A stretch of 64,000 nt of DNA from Sphingobacteriia bacterium 24-36-13 (GTDB taxonomy: Bacteria; Bacteroidota; Bacteroidia; Chitinophagales; Chitinophagaceae), in the NCBI GenBank assembly GCA_002281875.1, contig NCHN01000011.1:1-64000 (forward strand), in the 5' to 3' direction. Shown piece after piece: positions 53,542 to 62,229 of this stretch. The position numbers and the translations under genes are program-made. The notes below the pieces were generated by a model. That model worked only from the letters and a program-made list of their open reading frames with translations. It was not told where the DNA came from and made no database searches. The first letter of the stretch is position 1, and every line of letters begins with the position of its first letter.

Positions 53542-54609
53542 ATGACAGCTTTATTAATCACCGCGGTTTCGTTACTCATCTTTGTAGTGATCTTTCAGAT
53601 CTCTAAGGCAAGTGAGTATGTGGCAATTTTGAAAGGGGAAGAGCATAGCCGTAAGCAGAATAACAAGATTAATGGTTTTCTGATGGTCGTGTTTTTGGTT
53701 TTAGGACTTATTGGAGTATGGTACTGCAATGAGGTTTTATACGATAAAACATTGTTACCTCAAGGATCAGCCAGTGTGGAAGGAGAGCGTGTAGATTCAA
53801 TGTTATGGTTAACATTAGCTGTAACTGGATTTGTGTTTATTGGAACGCAGATTGTTCTTTTCTGGTTTGCATATAAATACCAAGAAAGCGATAACAGAAA
53901 AGTAGTGTTTTTTGCACACAGCAATAAGTTAGAAGCAATCTGGACTGTAATTCCTGCAATCGTTTTAACTGTACTAGTTGTTATTGGATTGAGAAACTGG
54001 TTTCTATTTACCGGGGAGGCTCCAAAAGAAGCCATGGTAGTAGAAGTAACTGGAAAGCAATTCGGATGGATTTTCCGGTACCCAGGTAAAGATGGTGCTT
54101 TCGGTAAAAAATATTACAAGAATATTGACAATGCATCTAACTCATTGGGTTTAATTTGGGATGACCAATTAACACATGACGATTTAGTCATGGAGCAAAC
54201 CATGTATCTAGTTAAAGGTCGTCCAGTAAAATTAATCATTGGATCTAGAGATGTGATTCATGATGTGGGTTTATCTCATTTCAGAATGAAGATGGATGCT
54301 GTTCCTGGTATACCAACCACTATGTGGTTTACTCCTAAGTACACAACAAAGGAAATGAAAGAGAAAACGGGAAATCCTGATTTCCAGTTCGAAATAAGTT
54401 GCGATCAAATGTGTGGAAATAGCCACTATTCAATGAAAGGTGTAATTGAAGTATTAGACCAAGCGGAGTACGATGCTAAAATGGCTGGCCAGTCTCCTTA
54501 TTTCTACACAGCATTTCCTGACAAGGATCCAGCCAACGCAAAAAAAGATACGGTAAAATTAGTTGCTAAGCCTGTTGAACTAGCATCAAAAGTTACCGCC
54601 AAATTATAG
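53542..54609 (+). CDS. coxB: Cytochrome c oxidase subunit II
   Basis: 355 residues. One predicted N-terminal helix and the two subunit II helices (about 48-66, 88-112, 130-152) are followed by the periplasmic CuA domain with TGKQFGWIFRYPGKDG near 168, VIHDVGLSHFRMKMDAVPG near 236, and the CuA cysteine loop CDQMCGNSHYSM near 290. The residue between the cysteines is Gln instead of the usual Glu; its backbone is the ligand, so this should be tolerated. No haem c domain is fused at the C-terminus. Electrons enter here from the Act complex. Confidence 0.94.
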   Translation: MTALLITAVSLLIFVVIFQISKASEYVAILKGEEHSRKQNNKINGFLMVVFLVLGLIGVWYCNEVLYDKTLLPQGSASVEGERVDSMLWLTLAVTGFVFIGTQIVLFWFAYKYQESDNRKVVFFAHSNKLEAIWTVIPAIVLTVLVVIGLRNWFLFTGEAPKEAMVVEVTGKQFGWIFRYPGKDGAFGKKYYKNIDNASNSLGLIWDDQLTHDDLVMEQTMYLVKGRPVKLIIGSRDVIHDVGLSHFRMKMDAVPGIPTTMWFTPKYTTKEMKEKTGNPDFQFEISCDQMCGNSHYSMKGVIEVLDQAEYDAKMAGQSPYFYTAFPDKDPANAKKDTVKLVAKPVELASKVTAKL

Positions 54610-54664
54610 AACAATCAACAACCAAGTATCAACAAGGTTGTAATAACTAATAAAGAATCAGTGT

Positions 54665-56482
54665 ATGAGTAACGAAGCCGTATTGCACGCACCTGCTGGA
54701 GCAGGTTTACATCACGAAGCGCATGGTGACCATCATCATGAGCATCACCATGAGACATTTATTTCTAAGTATGTCTTTAGCATGGACCATAAAATGATTG
54801 CCAAGCAATTCCTGATTACGGGTATGGTTTGGGCAGTGTTGGGTGGTTTAATGAGCGTACTTTTCCGTTTACAATTAGGATATCCTGAAGCAAGTTTTCC
54901 TTGGTTAGAAGATATTTTAGGCAAATGGGCTGAAGGAGGTAAAATTACTCCTGATGCTTATTATGCGTTGGTTACTACACATGGTACAGTACTCGTATTC
55001 TTCGTATTAACAGCTGGATTGAGTGGAACTTTTGCCAACTTTCTAATTCCGTTGCAAATTGGAGCAAGAGATATGGCATCTCCATTTATGAATATGTTGA
55101 GTTACTGGTTCTTCTTCGCAGCAAGTATTGTAATGTTATCTTCTATGTTTGTTGAGTTTGGACCATTCAGTGGTGGATGGACTGCTTATCCGCCATTAAG
55201 TGCATTGGCTTCTGCTTCTCCAGGATCTGGCACTGGTATGGACTTGTGGCTTATTGCTATGGCATTGTTTGTGGTATCTTCTTTATTGGGAGGCTTAAAC
55301 TACATCGCTACCATTTTGAATATGCGTACAAAAGGAATGAGCATGACTCGCTTGCCTTTAACTATCTGGGCGTTGTTCTTCACTGCTGTATTAGGTGTAT
55401 TATCTTTCCCTGTATTGTTCTCTGGATTTATCTTATTGATTTTTGATAGAAACTTCGGTACCAGTTTCTACTTATCTGATATTTTCATCAATGGTGTTGG
55501 TGCATTGCCTAATGAAGGTGGTAGTGCTATTCTGTATCAACACTTATTCTGGTTCTTAGGTCACCCTGAAGTATACATCATCCTATTGCCAGCAATGGGT
55601 ATGGCTTCTGAAATTCTTTCTGTAAACTCTCGCAAACCCATCTTCGGTTATATGGCCATGGTTGGATCATTGTTTGCGATTGCAATATTAGCTTTCTTAG
55701 TATGGGCACACCATATGTTTGTAACCGGATTGAATCCTTTCTTAGGTTCCGTGTTCGTATTACTTACATTGTTGATTGCGGTTCCTTCTGCAATTAAAGT
55801 GTTCAACTGGTTAACTACCTTGTGGAGAGGTAATATTCGCTTTACTCCTGGTATGATGTTCTCTATTGGTTTTGTGAGCTTATTTATCTCTGGAGGTTTA
55901 ACAGGTATTTGGTTAGGAAATTCTGCGTTAGATATTCACCTACATGATACTTATTTTGTAATTGCCCACTTCCATATTGTAATGGGTGTTGCAAGTATGT
56001 TTGGAATGTTTGCTGGTATTTACCACTGGTTCCCTAAAATGTACGGTCGTTACATGAACAATACCCTTTCTTATTTGCACTTCTGGATTACATTAGCTGG
56101 AGCATACATGATTTTCTGGCCAATGCACTACCAAGGTTTAGCAGGTATGCCAAGAAGATACTATGACTATAGTGTTTGGGAAAGCTTCAAGCAGTTTGCA
56201 GAATTAAATAGATTCATTAGCACTGTTGCTATGATTGTATTTGCTGCACAGTTGTTGTTCTTGTTTAACTTCTTCTATTCTGTTTTCAAAGGTAGAAAAG
56301 TAACTACACAAAATCCTTATGGTTCAAATACTTTAGAGTGGACTGCTCCAATTAATCCTGGTCATGGTAACTGGGTTGGAGAAATTCCTGAAGTACATCG
56401 TTGGGCATACGACTACGGTAAAGATGGTAAAGAATTTATTTCCCAGACTACACCGGTGGGAGCCGACGAAAGCAGTCACTAA
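54665..56482 (+). CDS. coxA: Cytochrome c oxidase subunit I
   Basis: 605 residues, 12 or more transmembrane helices. Haem and copper ligands are present: THGTVLVFF near 105, GHPEVYIILLP near 300 (His-Tyr pair), WAHHMFVTG near 348, and HDTYFVIAHFHIVMG near 426. The D-channel Asp is in IGARDMASPFMNM, the K-channel Lys in PSAIKVFNW, and the HPEVY glutamate is present. It is therefore an A1-like oxidase. The N-terminus is unusually histidine-rich (HHEAHGDHHHEHHHE, residues about 16-30). A strong terminator follows. Confidence 0.96.
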   Translation: MSNEAVLHAPAGAGLHHEAHGDHHHEHHHETFISKYVFSMDHKMIAKQFLITGMVWAVLGGLMSVLFRLQLGYPEASFPWLEDILGKWAEGGKITPDAYYALVTTHGTVLVFFVLTAGLSGTFANFLIPLQIGARDMASPFMNMLSYWFFFAASIVMLSSMFVEFGPFSGGWTAYPPLSALASASPGSGTGMDLWLIAMALFVVSSLLGGLNYIATILNMRTKGMSMTRLPLTIWALFFTAVLGVLSFPVLFSGFILLIFDRNFGTSFYLSDIFINGVGALPNEGGSAILYQHLFWFLGHPEVYIILLPAMGMASEILSVNSRKPIFGYMAMVGSLFAIAILAFLVWAHHMFVTGLNPFLGSVFVLLTLLIAVPSAIKVFNWLTTLWRGNIRFTPGMMFSIGFVSLFISGGLTGIWLGNSALDIHLHDTYFVIAHFHIVMGVASMFGMFAGIYHWFPKMYGRYMNNTLSYLHFWITLAGAYMIFWPMHYQGLAGMPRRYYDYSVWESFKQFAELNRFISTVAMIVFAAQLLFLFNFFYSVFKGRKVTTQNPYGSNTLEWTAPINPGHGNWVGEIPEVHRWAYDYGKDGKEFISQTTPVGADESSH

Positions 56483-56522
56483 TCTAATTACTGAGTAAAT
56501 TTTTATTCAGTTGATATACTTC

Positions 56523-56553
56523 AATGCTCCCGGATTACGGGAGCATTGTTTTT
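56523..56553 (+). terminator. Intrinsic terminator between coxA and ctaB
   Basis: AATGCTCCCG (56523-56532), loop GATTA, CGGGAGCATT (56538-56547), then GTTTTTA. It is a perfect 10-bp stem, ending 17 bp before the ctaB start. Confidence 0.95.
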
Positions 56554-56569
56554 AAACTACAACGACGGA

Positions 56570-57481
56570 ATGACAAAATCCAGTGAGCATAGGGTAAAAA
56601 GCCAAAGTTTTTCTTTAGCAGCAAAAGTGAAAGACTATATGCTGTTAATCAAGTTTACTTTGAGCTTTACAGTGGTGTTCTCCTGTGTGATTTGTTATTT
56701 ATTAGCACCTAAAGTAGTTGAGTACGATTGGTATATGATTCTATTGCTCTTTTTAGCAGGGATGTTAATTACAGGTAGTGCCAATGCTATTAACCAGGCG
56801 GTAGAAAAAGATACTGATGCCATGATGAAGCGGACATCCAAACGTCCGGTAGCTAATGGCAATATGAGTCAAAACGAAGCCTATACATTTGCACTAATAG
56901 CAGGGATTGTTGGGGTTGGGATGATGTGGTATTATTTTAATTTATCCTCTGCATTGGTCTCTGCATTTAGTTTATTTCTGTATGCTTTTATTTACACTCC
57001 CTTAAAAAAAATCAACTCTATAGCGGTCTTAATTGGTGCATTGCCTGGCGCTCTGCCTTGTTTAATTGGATGGGTAGCAGGTAATGATGATTTTGCATTA
57101 GGTGGTTGGGTGTTATTTGGTATGCAATTCTTATGGCAGTTCCCACATTTTTGGGCGATTGCTTGGGTAGCACACGCAGATTATACGAAAGCTGGATTTA
57201 AATTACTCCCAGCAGATAAGGGACCGACTAAATTTACCGCAATTCAAACCATCATGTATTCTTTTTTGATGATTCCGATTGGCATGGTCCCCTATTTTAT
57301 TGGATTAACAGGAATAACCAGTTTATGGATCGTATTGGTTTGTAATCTATTCATGGTTTTTCAGAGTGCACGATTATATAAAGAAATGGATGTGAAAGCA
57401 GCCAGAAGAGTGATGTTCAGCAGTTATATTTATTTGCCCATTGTATTGCTTGCAATGTTGGCAGATAAGATTAATCATTAA
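56570..57481 (+). CDS. ctaB: Protohaem IX farnesyltransferase (haem O synthase)
   Basis: CtaB attaches a farnesyl group to haem b to give haem O, the precursor of the haem A used by the oxidase. ATG 56570 gives 303 residues with about nine transmembrane helices. The first prenyl-diphosphate motif is NQAVEKDTDAMMKRTSKRP near 82. The second region is FGMQFLWQFPHFWAIAWVAH near 185 and YTKAGFKLLP. The upstream in-frame ATG (56546) lies in the terminator. No ctaA is visible in the window. Confidence 0.95.
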   Translation: MTKSSEHRVKSQSFSLAAKVKDYMLLIKFTLSFTVVFSCVICYLLAPKVVEYDWYMILLLFLAGMLITGSANAINQAVEKDTDAMMKRTSKRPVANGNMSQNEAYTFALIAGIVGVGMMWYYFNLSSALVSAFSLFLYAFIYTPLKKINSIAVLIGALPGALPCLIGWVAGNDDFALGGWVLFGMQFLWQFPHFWAIAWVAHADYTKAGFKLLPADKGPTKFTAIQTIMYSFLMIPIGMVPYFIGLTGITSLWIVLVCNLFMVFQSARLYKEMDVKAARRVMFSSYIYLPIVLLAMLADKINH

Positions 57482-57500
57482 TTGAATTAAATTTAAATAA

Positions 57501-58076
57501 ATGAGTACGATAGCAAAGGAAGCGCCTAAAAGGATTCACCCACACAAGTTTACGCTATGGGTGGCAATGGGCAGTATCATTATGATGTTTGCAGGCCTAA
57601 CGAGTGCCTACATTGTAAAAAAGAACCAAAGCAGTTGGTTAGAATTCGATTTGCCAGTTGTTTTTATGTATTCTACACTAGTGATTATTGCAAGTAGTGT
57701 TACAGTACATTTGGCAACAAAGGCTTTTAAAGCCAGAGAAATGGGGCGTTATCGAATGTTGATTACCGTTACTGCAATATTAGGGTTATTGTTTATGGGA
57801 TTACAGATTTTGGGTTTTATGGATTTAGAAGCCAGAAATATTGCTCTTACTGGTGCCAGAAGTAATTCTGCCGCATCTTTTCTTTTAGTTATTACAGGTT
57901 TGCATATGCTTCACGTTTTAGGTGGAGTGATTGCTTTGATGGTTATTTTTATTAAAGCTTATGTAAGTAGTGTTAAAAATTACAGTAGTTTATCCATTGA
58001 ATTGGTGGGTACTTACTGGCATTTTGTAGATATACTTTGGATTTATTTGTTCATCTTTTACAATTGGATTAGCTAA
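57501..58076 (+). CDS. Cytochrome c oxidase subunit III, first copy
   Basis: 191 residues with five predicted helices and the subunit III ending LVGTYWHFVDILWIYLFIFY near 168. It has an N-terminal PHKFTLWVAMGSIIMMFAGL. It is shorter than and different from the next gene, which is also subunit III. Paired subunit III genes after ctaB are common in Bacteroidota. Both probably belong to the same oxidase, but the exact subunit roles are not shown by sequence. Confidence 0.9.
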   Translation: MSTIAKEAPKRIHPHKFTLWVAMGSIIMMFAGLTSAYIVKKNQSSWLEFDLPVVFMYSTLVIIASSVTVHLATKAFKAREMGRYRMLITVTAILGLLFMGLQILGFMDLEARNIALTGARSNSAASFLLVITGLHMLHVLGGVIALMVIFIKAYVSSVKNYSSLSIELVGTYWHFVDILWIYLFIFYNWIS

Positions 58077-58151
58077 TTACAAAAAAGTTGTGTTTTATGC
58101 ACCTTTTTTCAACTCTAGCCAATACTTTTGTGTACGAAATTTTACTTTAAC

Positions 58152-58832
58152 ATGGCAACAACTGCAACAGCACCTACCACTAAATCTTGGGGTGGAGGTA
58201 AGAGTCCCTTTAACGTAGAGTACGGCAAAGTAATGATGTGGTATTTTCTCATGAGTGATGCCTTTACTTTTGGCGCATTTTTGATTTCATACGGCACCAT
58301 ACGTTTTTCTACCAATGGATGGCCTGACCCCAATGAAGTATTTAAGAGTTTTCCTTTTGCTCCAGAGGGCATGAATGCACCCTTGGTGTTTGTAAGTATT
58401 ATGACATTCATTTTGATCATCAGTTCTGTAACCATGGTGTTGGCAGTACAGGCGGGTCATAATATGGATAAGAAAGGCGTAGTTAAAAATCTTATCTGGA
58501 CCATTATTGGTGGTATTGCCTTTTTGTCTTGTCAGGCATGGGAGTGGAATCACTTACACCATGAAGGTGCATGGTGGGGTAGCAATCCATTCTTAAATCA
58601 TGATGGAACTGCTTCTTCAACCAATTTCACGAACTATTTCTTTACCATCACCGGTTTCCATGGATTCCACGTATTCTCTGGGGTGATTATTAATATCATC
58701 ATGTTAATCATGGCGATGACCAACAAGTTTGAAGAAAGAGGCCATTATTTGATGATAGAGAAAGCAGGATTGTACTGGCACTTTGTAGACTTAGTATGGG
58801 TATTTGTATTTACCTGTTTTTACTTGATTTAA
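58152..58832 (+). CDS. Cytochrome c oxidase subunit III, second copy
   Basis: 226 residues from ATG 58152, with an alanine/threonine-rich start. Subunit III motifs are MMWYFLMSDAFTFGAFLISYG near 28 (core YFLMSDAFTFGAFLISYG), ITGFHGFHVFSGVIINIIML near 168, and GLYWHFVDLVWVFVFTCFYL at the end. A -7-like TACTTTTG lies about 20 bp before the start, so it may have its own promoter. It is a paralogue of the gene 75 bp upstream. Confidence 0.9.
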   Translation: MATTATAPTTKSWGGGKSPFNVEYGKVMMWYFLMSDAFTFGAFLISYGTIRFSTNGWPDPNEVFKSFPFAPEGMNAPLVFVSIMTFILIISSVTMVLAVQAGHNMDKKGVVKNLIWTIIGGIAFLSCQAWEWNHLHHEGAWWGSNPFLNHDGTASSTNFTNYFFTITGFHGFHVFSGVIINIIMLIMAMTNKFEERGHYLMIEKAGLYWHFVDLVWVFVFTCFYLI

Positions 58833-58864
58833 TTAACTAACTAACTAACCGCTAATATTATTTT

Positions 58865-59314
58865 ATGTCACATACAGCAGAGCATAACGAACATGCAGGT
58901 GGAGGTACTAAAGAAATAATCCGTATCACGGTTATTCTAACGGTACTAACTATTATTGAATTGATTATTGGATTTTGGATGATTGATATACCATTATCTA
59001 GTGTAGGGGTTAGATTGGCGCTTAAAGGCACAATCGTAATCTTAATGATGGCAAAAGCATTTTATATTGTTGCTTATTTCATGCACTTAAAGCATGAAAT
59101 GAAAAACTTGATCATGACCATTGTAGTTCCATTGGCCTTGTTCATTTGGTTTATCATTGCATTTTTATATGATGGTAATTCATTCAAAAATCTACGCAAT
59201 ACTTACGATCCTTACTTTAAAGAGCAAAGCACTATTAAAGTAGAAAAAAAGGAGCACGGTGCAGCGGAAAAACATGAAGGTGCTAAAGAAGAAGGTAAAA
59301 AAGCTAGTCACTAG
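58865..59314 (+). CDS. Cytochrome c oxidase subunit IV (bacterial type)
   Basis: 149 residues with three transmembrane helices (about 20-43, 52-72, 78-102) in the pattern of prokaryotic COX4: IRITVILTVLTIIELIIGF, ALKGTIVILMMAKAFYIVAYFMHLKHE (core MMAKAFYIVAYFMHLKHE) and VPLALFIWFIIAFLYDG. The C-terminal tail is highly charged (Lys, Glu, His). It is the last gene before a strong terminator, closing the oxidase structural set. Confidence 0.9.
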   Translation: MSHTAEHNEHAGGGTKEIIRITVILTVLTIIELIIGFWMIDIPLSSVGVRLALKGTIVILMMAKAFYIVAYFMHLKHEMKNLIMTIVVPLALFIWFIIAFLYDGNSFKNLRNTYDPYFKEQSTIKVEKKEHGAAEKHEGAKEEGKKASH

Positions 59315-59353
59315 TTTTTGAACTTAAACTGAATATATTTTTCTCCTAATTGA

Positions 59354-59383
59354 ACCATCGCTGCATTGCGATGGTTTTTTATT
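59354..59383 (+). terminator. Intrinsic terminator after the oxidase operon
   Basis: ACCATCGC (59354-59361), loop TGCATT, GCGATGGT (59368-59375), then TTTTT-ATT. It is a perfect 8-bp stem. It lies before ATG 59393 of the SCO gene, so SCO and DUF420 must use read-through or a very close promoter. Confidence 0.93.
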
Positions 59384-59392
59384 AATACTGAT

Positions 59393-60205
59393 ATGAAAAA
59401 GAAATCGATACTCGGATTACTTGTTGCATTGGGAATTCCGATTACTTGTTATTTAATACTAAAAACAGCTAGTCAAACAGCAGTGGTAATGCCGAGGCAC
59501 TATTTACTAGATACAGTCATTAATAAAGTAGAAAATGGAAAATCTACTACCGATACCATTTGGCATACAACCAAAAATATCAAACTAAGAAACCAATTAG
59601 GTGATAGCGTTAGTTTGTACGATCCTCAAGGTAAAATTATTGTAGCAGATTTCTTTTTTACCAGTTGTAGGAGTATTTGTCCTAGGCTCACTAGAAATAT
59701 GTCAACTTTACAGCAATCTTTTAAGAAAGGGGGGAATGTTCGCAACAAGATTGATACTTCTATTGTTCAATTTATGTCGTTTACAGTAGACCCCGAAAAC
59801 GATTCTGTGCCAGTATTAAAAAAATATGCCGATCGTTTTGGAGTGATACATGATAATTGGTGGTTTTTAACTGGGAACAAAAAAGACATTTATCAGTTTG
59901 CGTTTGAAGAATTGAAAGTTGATCAATTTAGTGAAGAGCCAGTGAGTCCTGATTTTGTTCATACAAGTCGTTTCGTCTTGATAGACCGAGCATATAAAGT
60001 AAGAGGTTATTACAATGGATTGGATAGTGCTGAAATGAAAAAATTAGCTAGAGATATTGGTTTGCTGATGTTAGAGAAGGATGGTACTAAGAAGAGTGGA
60101 ATATTCAGAAAAATATTAGATCTGAGCTGGCTTTGGTTAATCATTGTAACTGCAATTATATTCTTTGTAGTGTACATGCAAGGCAGAAGAAAAATAAACG
60201 GATAA
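59393..60205 (+). CDS. SCO1/SenC/PrrC-family copper chaperone
   Basis: SCO proteins deliver copper to the CuA site of subunit II and maintain its thiols. From ATG 59393 the product has 270 residues: a membrane anchor (SILGLLVALGIPITCYLIL) and a thioredoxin-like domain with the metal-binding FFFTSCRSICPRLTRNM near 96. The distal histidine is in PDFVHTSRFVLIDRAYKV near 195. A C-terminal helix (LSWLWLIIVTAIIFFVVYM) is unusual in that it gives a second anchor. DUF420 follows after 24 bp. Confidence 0.93.
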   Translation: MKKKSILGLLVALGIPITCYLILKTASQTAVVMPRHYLLDTVINKVENGKSTTDTIWHTTKNIKLRNQLGDSVSLYDPQGKIIVADFFFTSCRSICPRLTRNMSTLQQSFKKGGNVRNKIDTSIVQFMSFTVDPENDSVPVLKKYADRFGVIHDNWWFLTGNKKDIYQFAFEELKVDQFSEEPVSPDFVHTSRFVLIDRAYKVRGYYNGLDSAEMKKLARDIGLLMLEKDGTKKSGIFRKILDLSWLWLIIVTAIIFFVVYMQGRRKING

Positions 60206-60229
60206 GTAATAAAAGTAAAAAAGATTAAA

Positions 60230-60814
60230 ATGCTTAAACCTAGTATTGCAAAAAATGATCGTTTAGCCAATTGGTTAATTGGAATATTTTCTCTGGTAGT
60301 ATTTATAGTTGTGGTAGTCTTGGGTAAGTTTAAATTAGACGTAGAACTAGGGTTTGATGTGCATGTTTTTGCTACAATCAATGCATTTGTGAATGCGTCT
60401 ATTGCGGTAGTATTAGTAGCTGCACTTGTTGCTGTGAAAAAGAAAAATTATGAATTACATAAAAAATTCATGATGACCGCTCTGGTTTTATCCATCCTTT
60501 TTTTACTGTCTTATATCGCACATCATTTATTAGCTGGGGAAGCCAAGTATGGCGATTCTAATCATGATGGCATAGTAGATGAAGCAGAAAAATTAGCTGT
60601 GGGAGCCATGCGAATAGTGTATCTGGTTATCTTAATCACCCATATTATTCTAGCAGCCATTATTTTACCTTTTATTTTATTCACTGCTTATCGTGGATTA
60701 ACGAGCGAATTCCCCGCACATAAAAAGTTGGCAAGAATTACGTGGCCTTTGTGGTTTTATGTTGCAGTTACAGGACCGGTGGTCTATTTCATGATTAGCC
60801 CTTACTATAACTAA
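60230..60814 (+). CDS. DUF420 membrane protein, probable oxidase assembly factor
   Basis: 194 residues with five predicted helices. The DUF420 pattern is clear: ATINAFVNASIAVVLVAALVAV near 48 (core NAFVNASIAVVLVAALVA), NYELHKKFMMTALVLSILFLL near 76, and SYIAHHLLAGEAKYGD near 97. Conserved histidines face one membrane side. B. subtilis CtaM/YozB-type proteins of this family are needed for haem-copper oxidase function, and here it is linked to SCO. The insert GDSNHDGIVDEAEK looks like an EF-hand-type calcium loop (DSNHDGIVDEAE) between two helices. Confidence 0.88.
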   Translation: MLKPSIAKNDRLANWLIGIFSLVVFIVVVVLGKFKLDVELGFDVHVFATINAFVNASIAVVLVAALVAVKKKNYELHKKFMMTALVLSILFLLSYIAHHLLAGEAKYGDSNHDGIVDEAEKLAVGAMRIVYLVILITHIILAAIILPFILFTAYRGLTSEFPAHKKLARITWPLWFYVAVTGPVVYFMISPYYN

Positions 60815-60823
60815 GTTCTGTAT

Positions 60824-60915
60824 CCTTATGACAACTTTCCGACTTCAATACCCTTACTACCAGTAGTGCAGTGGGGATGGGGATCGGGCCAGCTGCAACT
60901 ACTGATAACATAAGG
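60824..60915. other. GC-rich, strongly folded intergenic element (possible non-coding RNA)
   Basis: Between two convergent genes the sequence is much richer in G and C than its surroundings and folds as nested stems. CCTTATG (60824-60830) pairs with CATAAGG (60909-60915). Inside, CAGTAGTGCAG (60861-60871) pairs with CTGCAACTACTG (60893-60904) with one bulged base. The apical loop is TGGGGATGGGG-rich. An alternative outer pairing, AATACC with GGTATT, is also possible. There is no T-run on either strand, so it is not a standard terminator. No open frame. The strand of a possible transcript cannot be decided. Confidence 0.45.
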
Positions 60916-60940
60916 TATTACTGAATCGGGGGGAGTGTTC

Positions 60941-61279
60941 TCAAGCTTTTTTGGTTAGAATAAGCAATTCGTTCGCTTGAACTTCTGTGGCGTATCTTTT
61001 TACTCCTTGCTTGTCGGTGTAATTGCGATTGATCAATTTGCCCTCAATCACCACTTCTGTTCCTTTAACCAGGTATTTCTCGGCAATATCTGCCAGTTTA
61101 CCCCATGCAACCACATTATGCCATTGAGTTTCAGTCACTTTTTCACCCTTTGCATTTTTGTAGTTTTCATTTGTAGCTACGCTTAAGTGGGCTACTTTTT
61201 TGTCTTCGCCAATTGACTTTACTTCTGGGTCTTGCCCTAGGTTCCCAATTAATTGGACTTTGTTTTTAACTGCGTTCAT
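60941..61279 (-). CDS. ssb: Single-stranded DNA-binding protein
   Basis: 112 residues forming one OB fold: NKVQLIGNLGQDPEVKSIG near 5, VAHLSVATNENYKNAKGEKV near 30, TQWHNVVAWGKLADIAEKYL near 53, and TEVVIEGKLINRNYTDKQG near 75. It ends at LLILTKKA with no flexible linker or acidic DDDIPF-type tip, which typical replicative SSBs use to bind partners. This may therefore be a second, short SSB, for example one used in repair, competence or on mobile DNA. No such genes are adjacent, and a longer SSB may exist elsewhere. Confidence 0.93.
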   Translation of the reverse strand: MNAVKNKVQLIGNLGQDPEVKSIGEDKKVAHLSVATNENYKNAKGEKVTETQWHNVVAWGKLADIAEKYLVKGTEVVIEGKLINRNYTDKQGVKRYATEVQANELLILTKKA

Positions 61280-61517
61280 AACGGTTCAGTTTTATAATTT
61301 TTAAATAAAAGCAGTGCGTACTGCCGTTAACGCAACAAATATGTTAAACCTATTTAGATGAATTGCTTTTATAAACATCTGTTAACGTATATAAGCGTTT
61401 ACAATCATTTATCAATAAATGCATACCGTTAAAATGCGGGTAATAATTAGTATTTCTACAGCGGATAAGAAATTGTTTATTACTAATTTCAAATTGTTTG
61501 AACCCACAATGCATGTT

Positions 61518-61889
61518 ATGGAAACCAATGCTAAACAGTGTTTACACTGTACCAAAAAAATTGCTGGAAGAACCGATAAGAAATTTTGTAGTAACCACTG
61601 TAGAAGTACTTACCATAATCATTTTTATGGGGAAAGAAGTAATTATATGAGAAGGGTAAATGGCTTGCTTTTAAGAAATCGTAAAATACTGGCTGATTTA
61701 TTTGCTTTGCATCGGTCTGGTACAAATGTTCCTTTAAGTGAATTGTATCTGAAAGGATTTAGTCCCTCGCATTTTACCCATCAGCAAAAGAAAGCGAAGA
61801 ATCAACTGTATACTTATTGCTATGAATTTGGGTATCAAATAACTGGGAAAAATAGCATCAAGATTATTCAACAAACTAGTATCGAATAG
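61518..61889 (+). CDS. Small four-cysteine Zn-binding-type protein, conserved in Bacteroidota
   Basis: 123 residues from ATG 61518 (an ATG three codons upstream and a longer frame from 61419 also exist). Four cysteines, [21 protein letters not shown] near residues 8-28 (core [18 protein letters not shown]), form a zinc-ribbon-like site. Basic helices follow ([20 protein letters not shown]), and then a C-terminal [14 protein letters not shown]. This is a recognisable but unnamed Bacteroidota family; nucleic acid binding is plausible. Its last 14 bases overlap the convergent rlpA gene. Confidence 0.7.
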   Translation: METNAKQCLHCTKKIAGRTDKKFCSNHCRSTYHNHFYGERSNYMRRVNGLLLRNRKILADLFALHRSGTNVPLSELYLKGFSPSHFTHQQKKAKNQLYTYCYEFGYQITGKNSIKIIQQTSIE

Positions 61890-62229
61890 TTACTTTAGTA
61901 ACACCCGTATTTACCATGTCAATTTTTTTTGCAGCTTTTTTACTAAGGTCGATGATTCTACCTTGAATAAAAGGTCCTCTGTCATTAATTCTTACTTTAA
62001 CAGATTGACCATTGCTTAAGTTTGTCACTTTTACCTTTGTGCCAAACGGAAGTGTTTTATGTGCAGCGGTTAACTTGTTTTGTTTGAATCTTTCTCCATT
62101 ACTGGTTTTTCTGCCTATGTATTTATCTGCATAATAAGATGCCATACCAGTTTCGCTGCCTTTTCTAAAACAGGAAGTCAATCCAATTGCAAAAGTGCAA
62201 AAGAGCAAAAACAAAACGGGCTTCTTCAT
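61876..62229 (-). CDS. rlpA: RlpA-family lipoprotein (septal ring lytic transglycosylase-like)
   Basis: 117 residues with a lipoprotein signal ([11 protein letters not shown] near 20). The double-psi beta-barrel follows: [22 protein letters not shown] near 28 (core [19 protein letters not shown]), [20 protein letters not shown] near 55, and [18 protein letters not shown] near 80. The aspartate of NDRGP is conserved. There is no SPOR domain. RlpA proteins cleave naked glycan strands during cell separation or act as structural homologues. ATG 62229 is required for the lipoprotein signal; it lies within a hairpin. gcvT is 43 bp upstream on the same strand. Confidence 0.9.
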   Translation of the reverse strand: MKKPVLFLLFCTFAIGLTSCFRKGSETGMASYYADKYIGRKTSNGERFKQNKLTAAHKTLPFGTKVKVTNLSNGQSVKVRINDRGPFIQGRIIDLSKKAAKKIDMVNTGVTKVTIRY

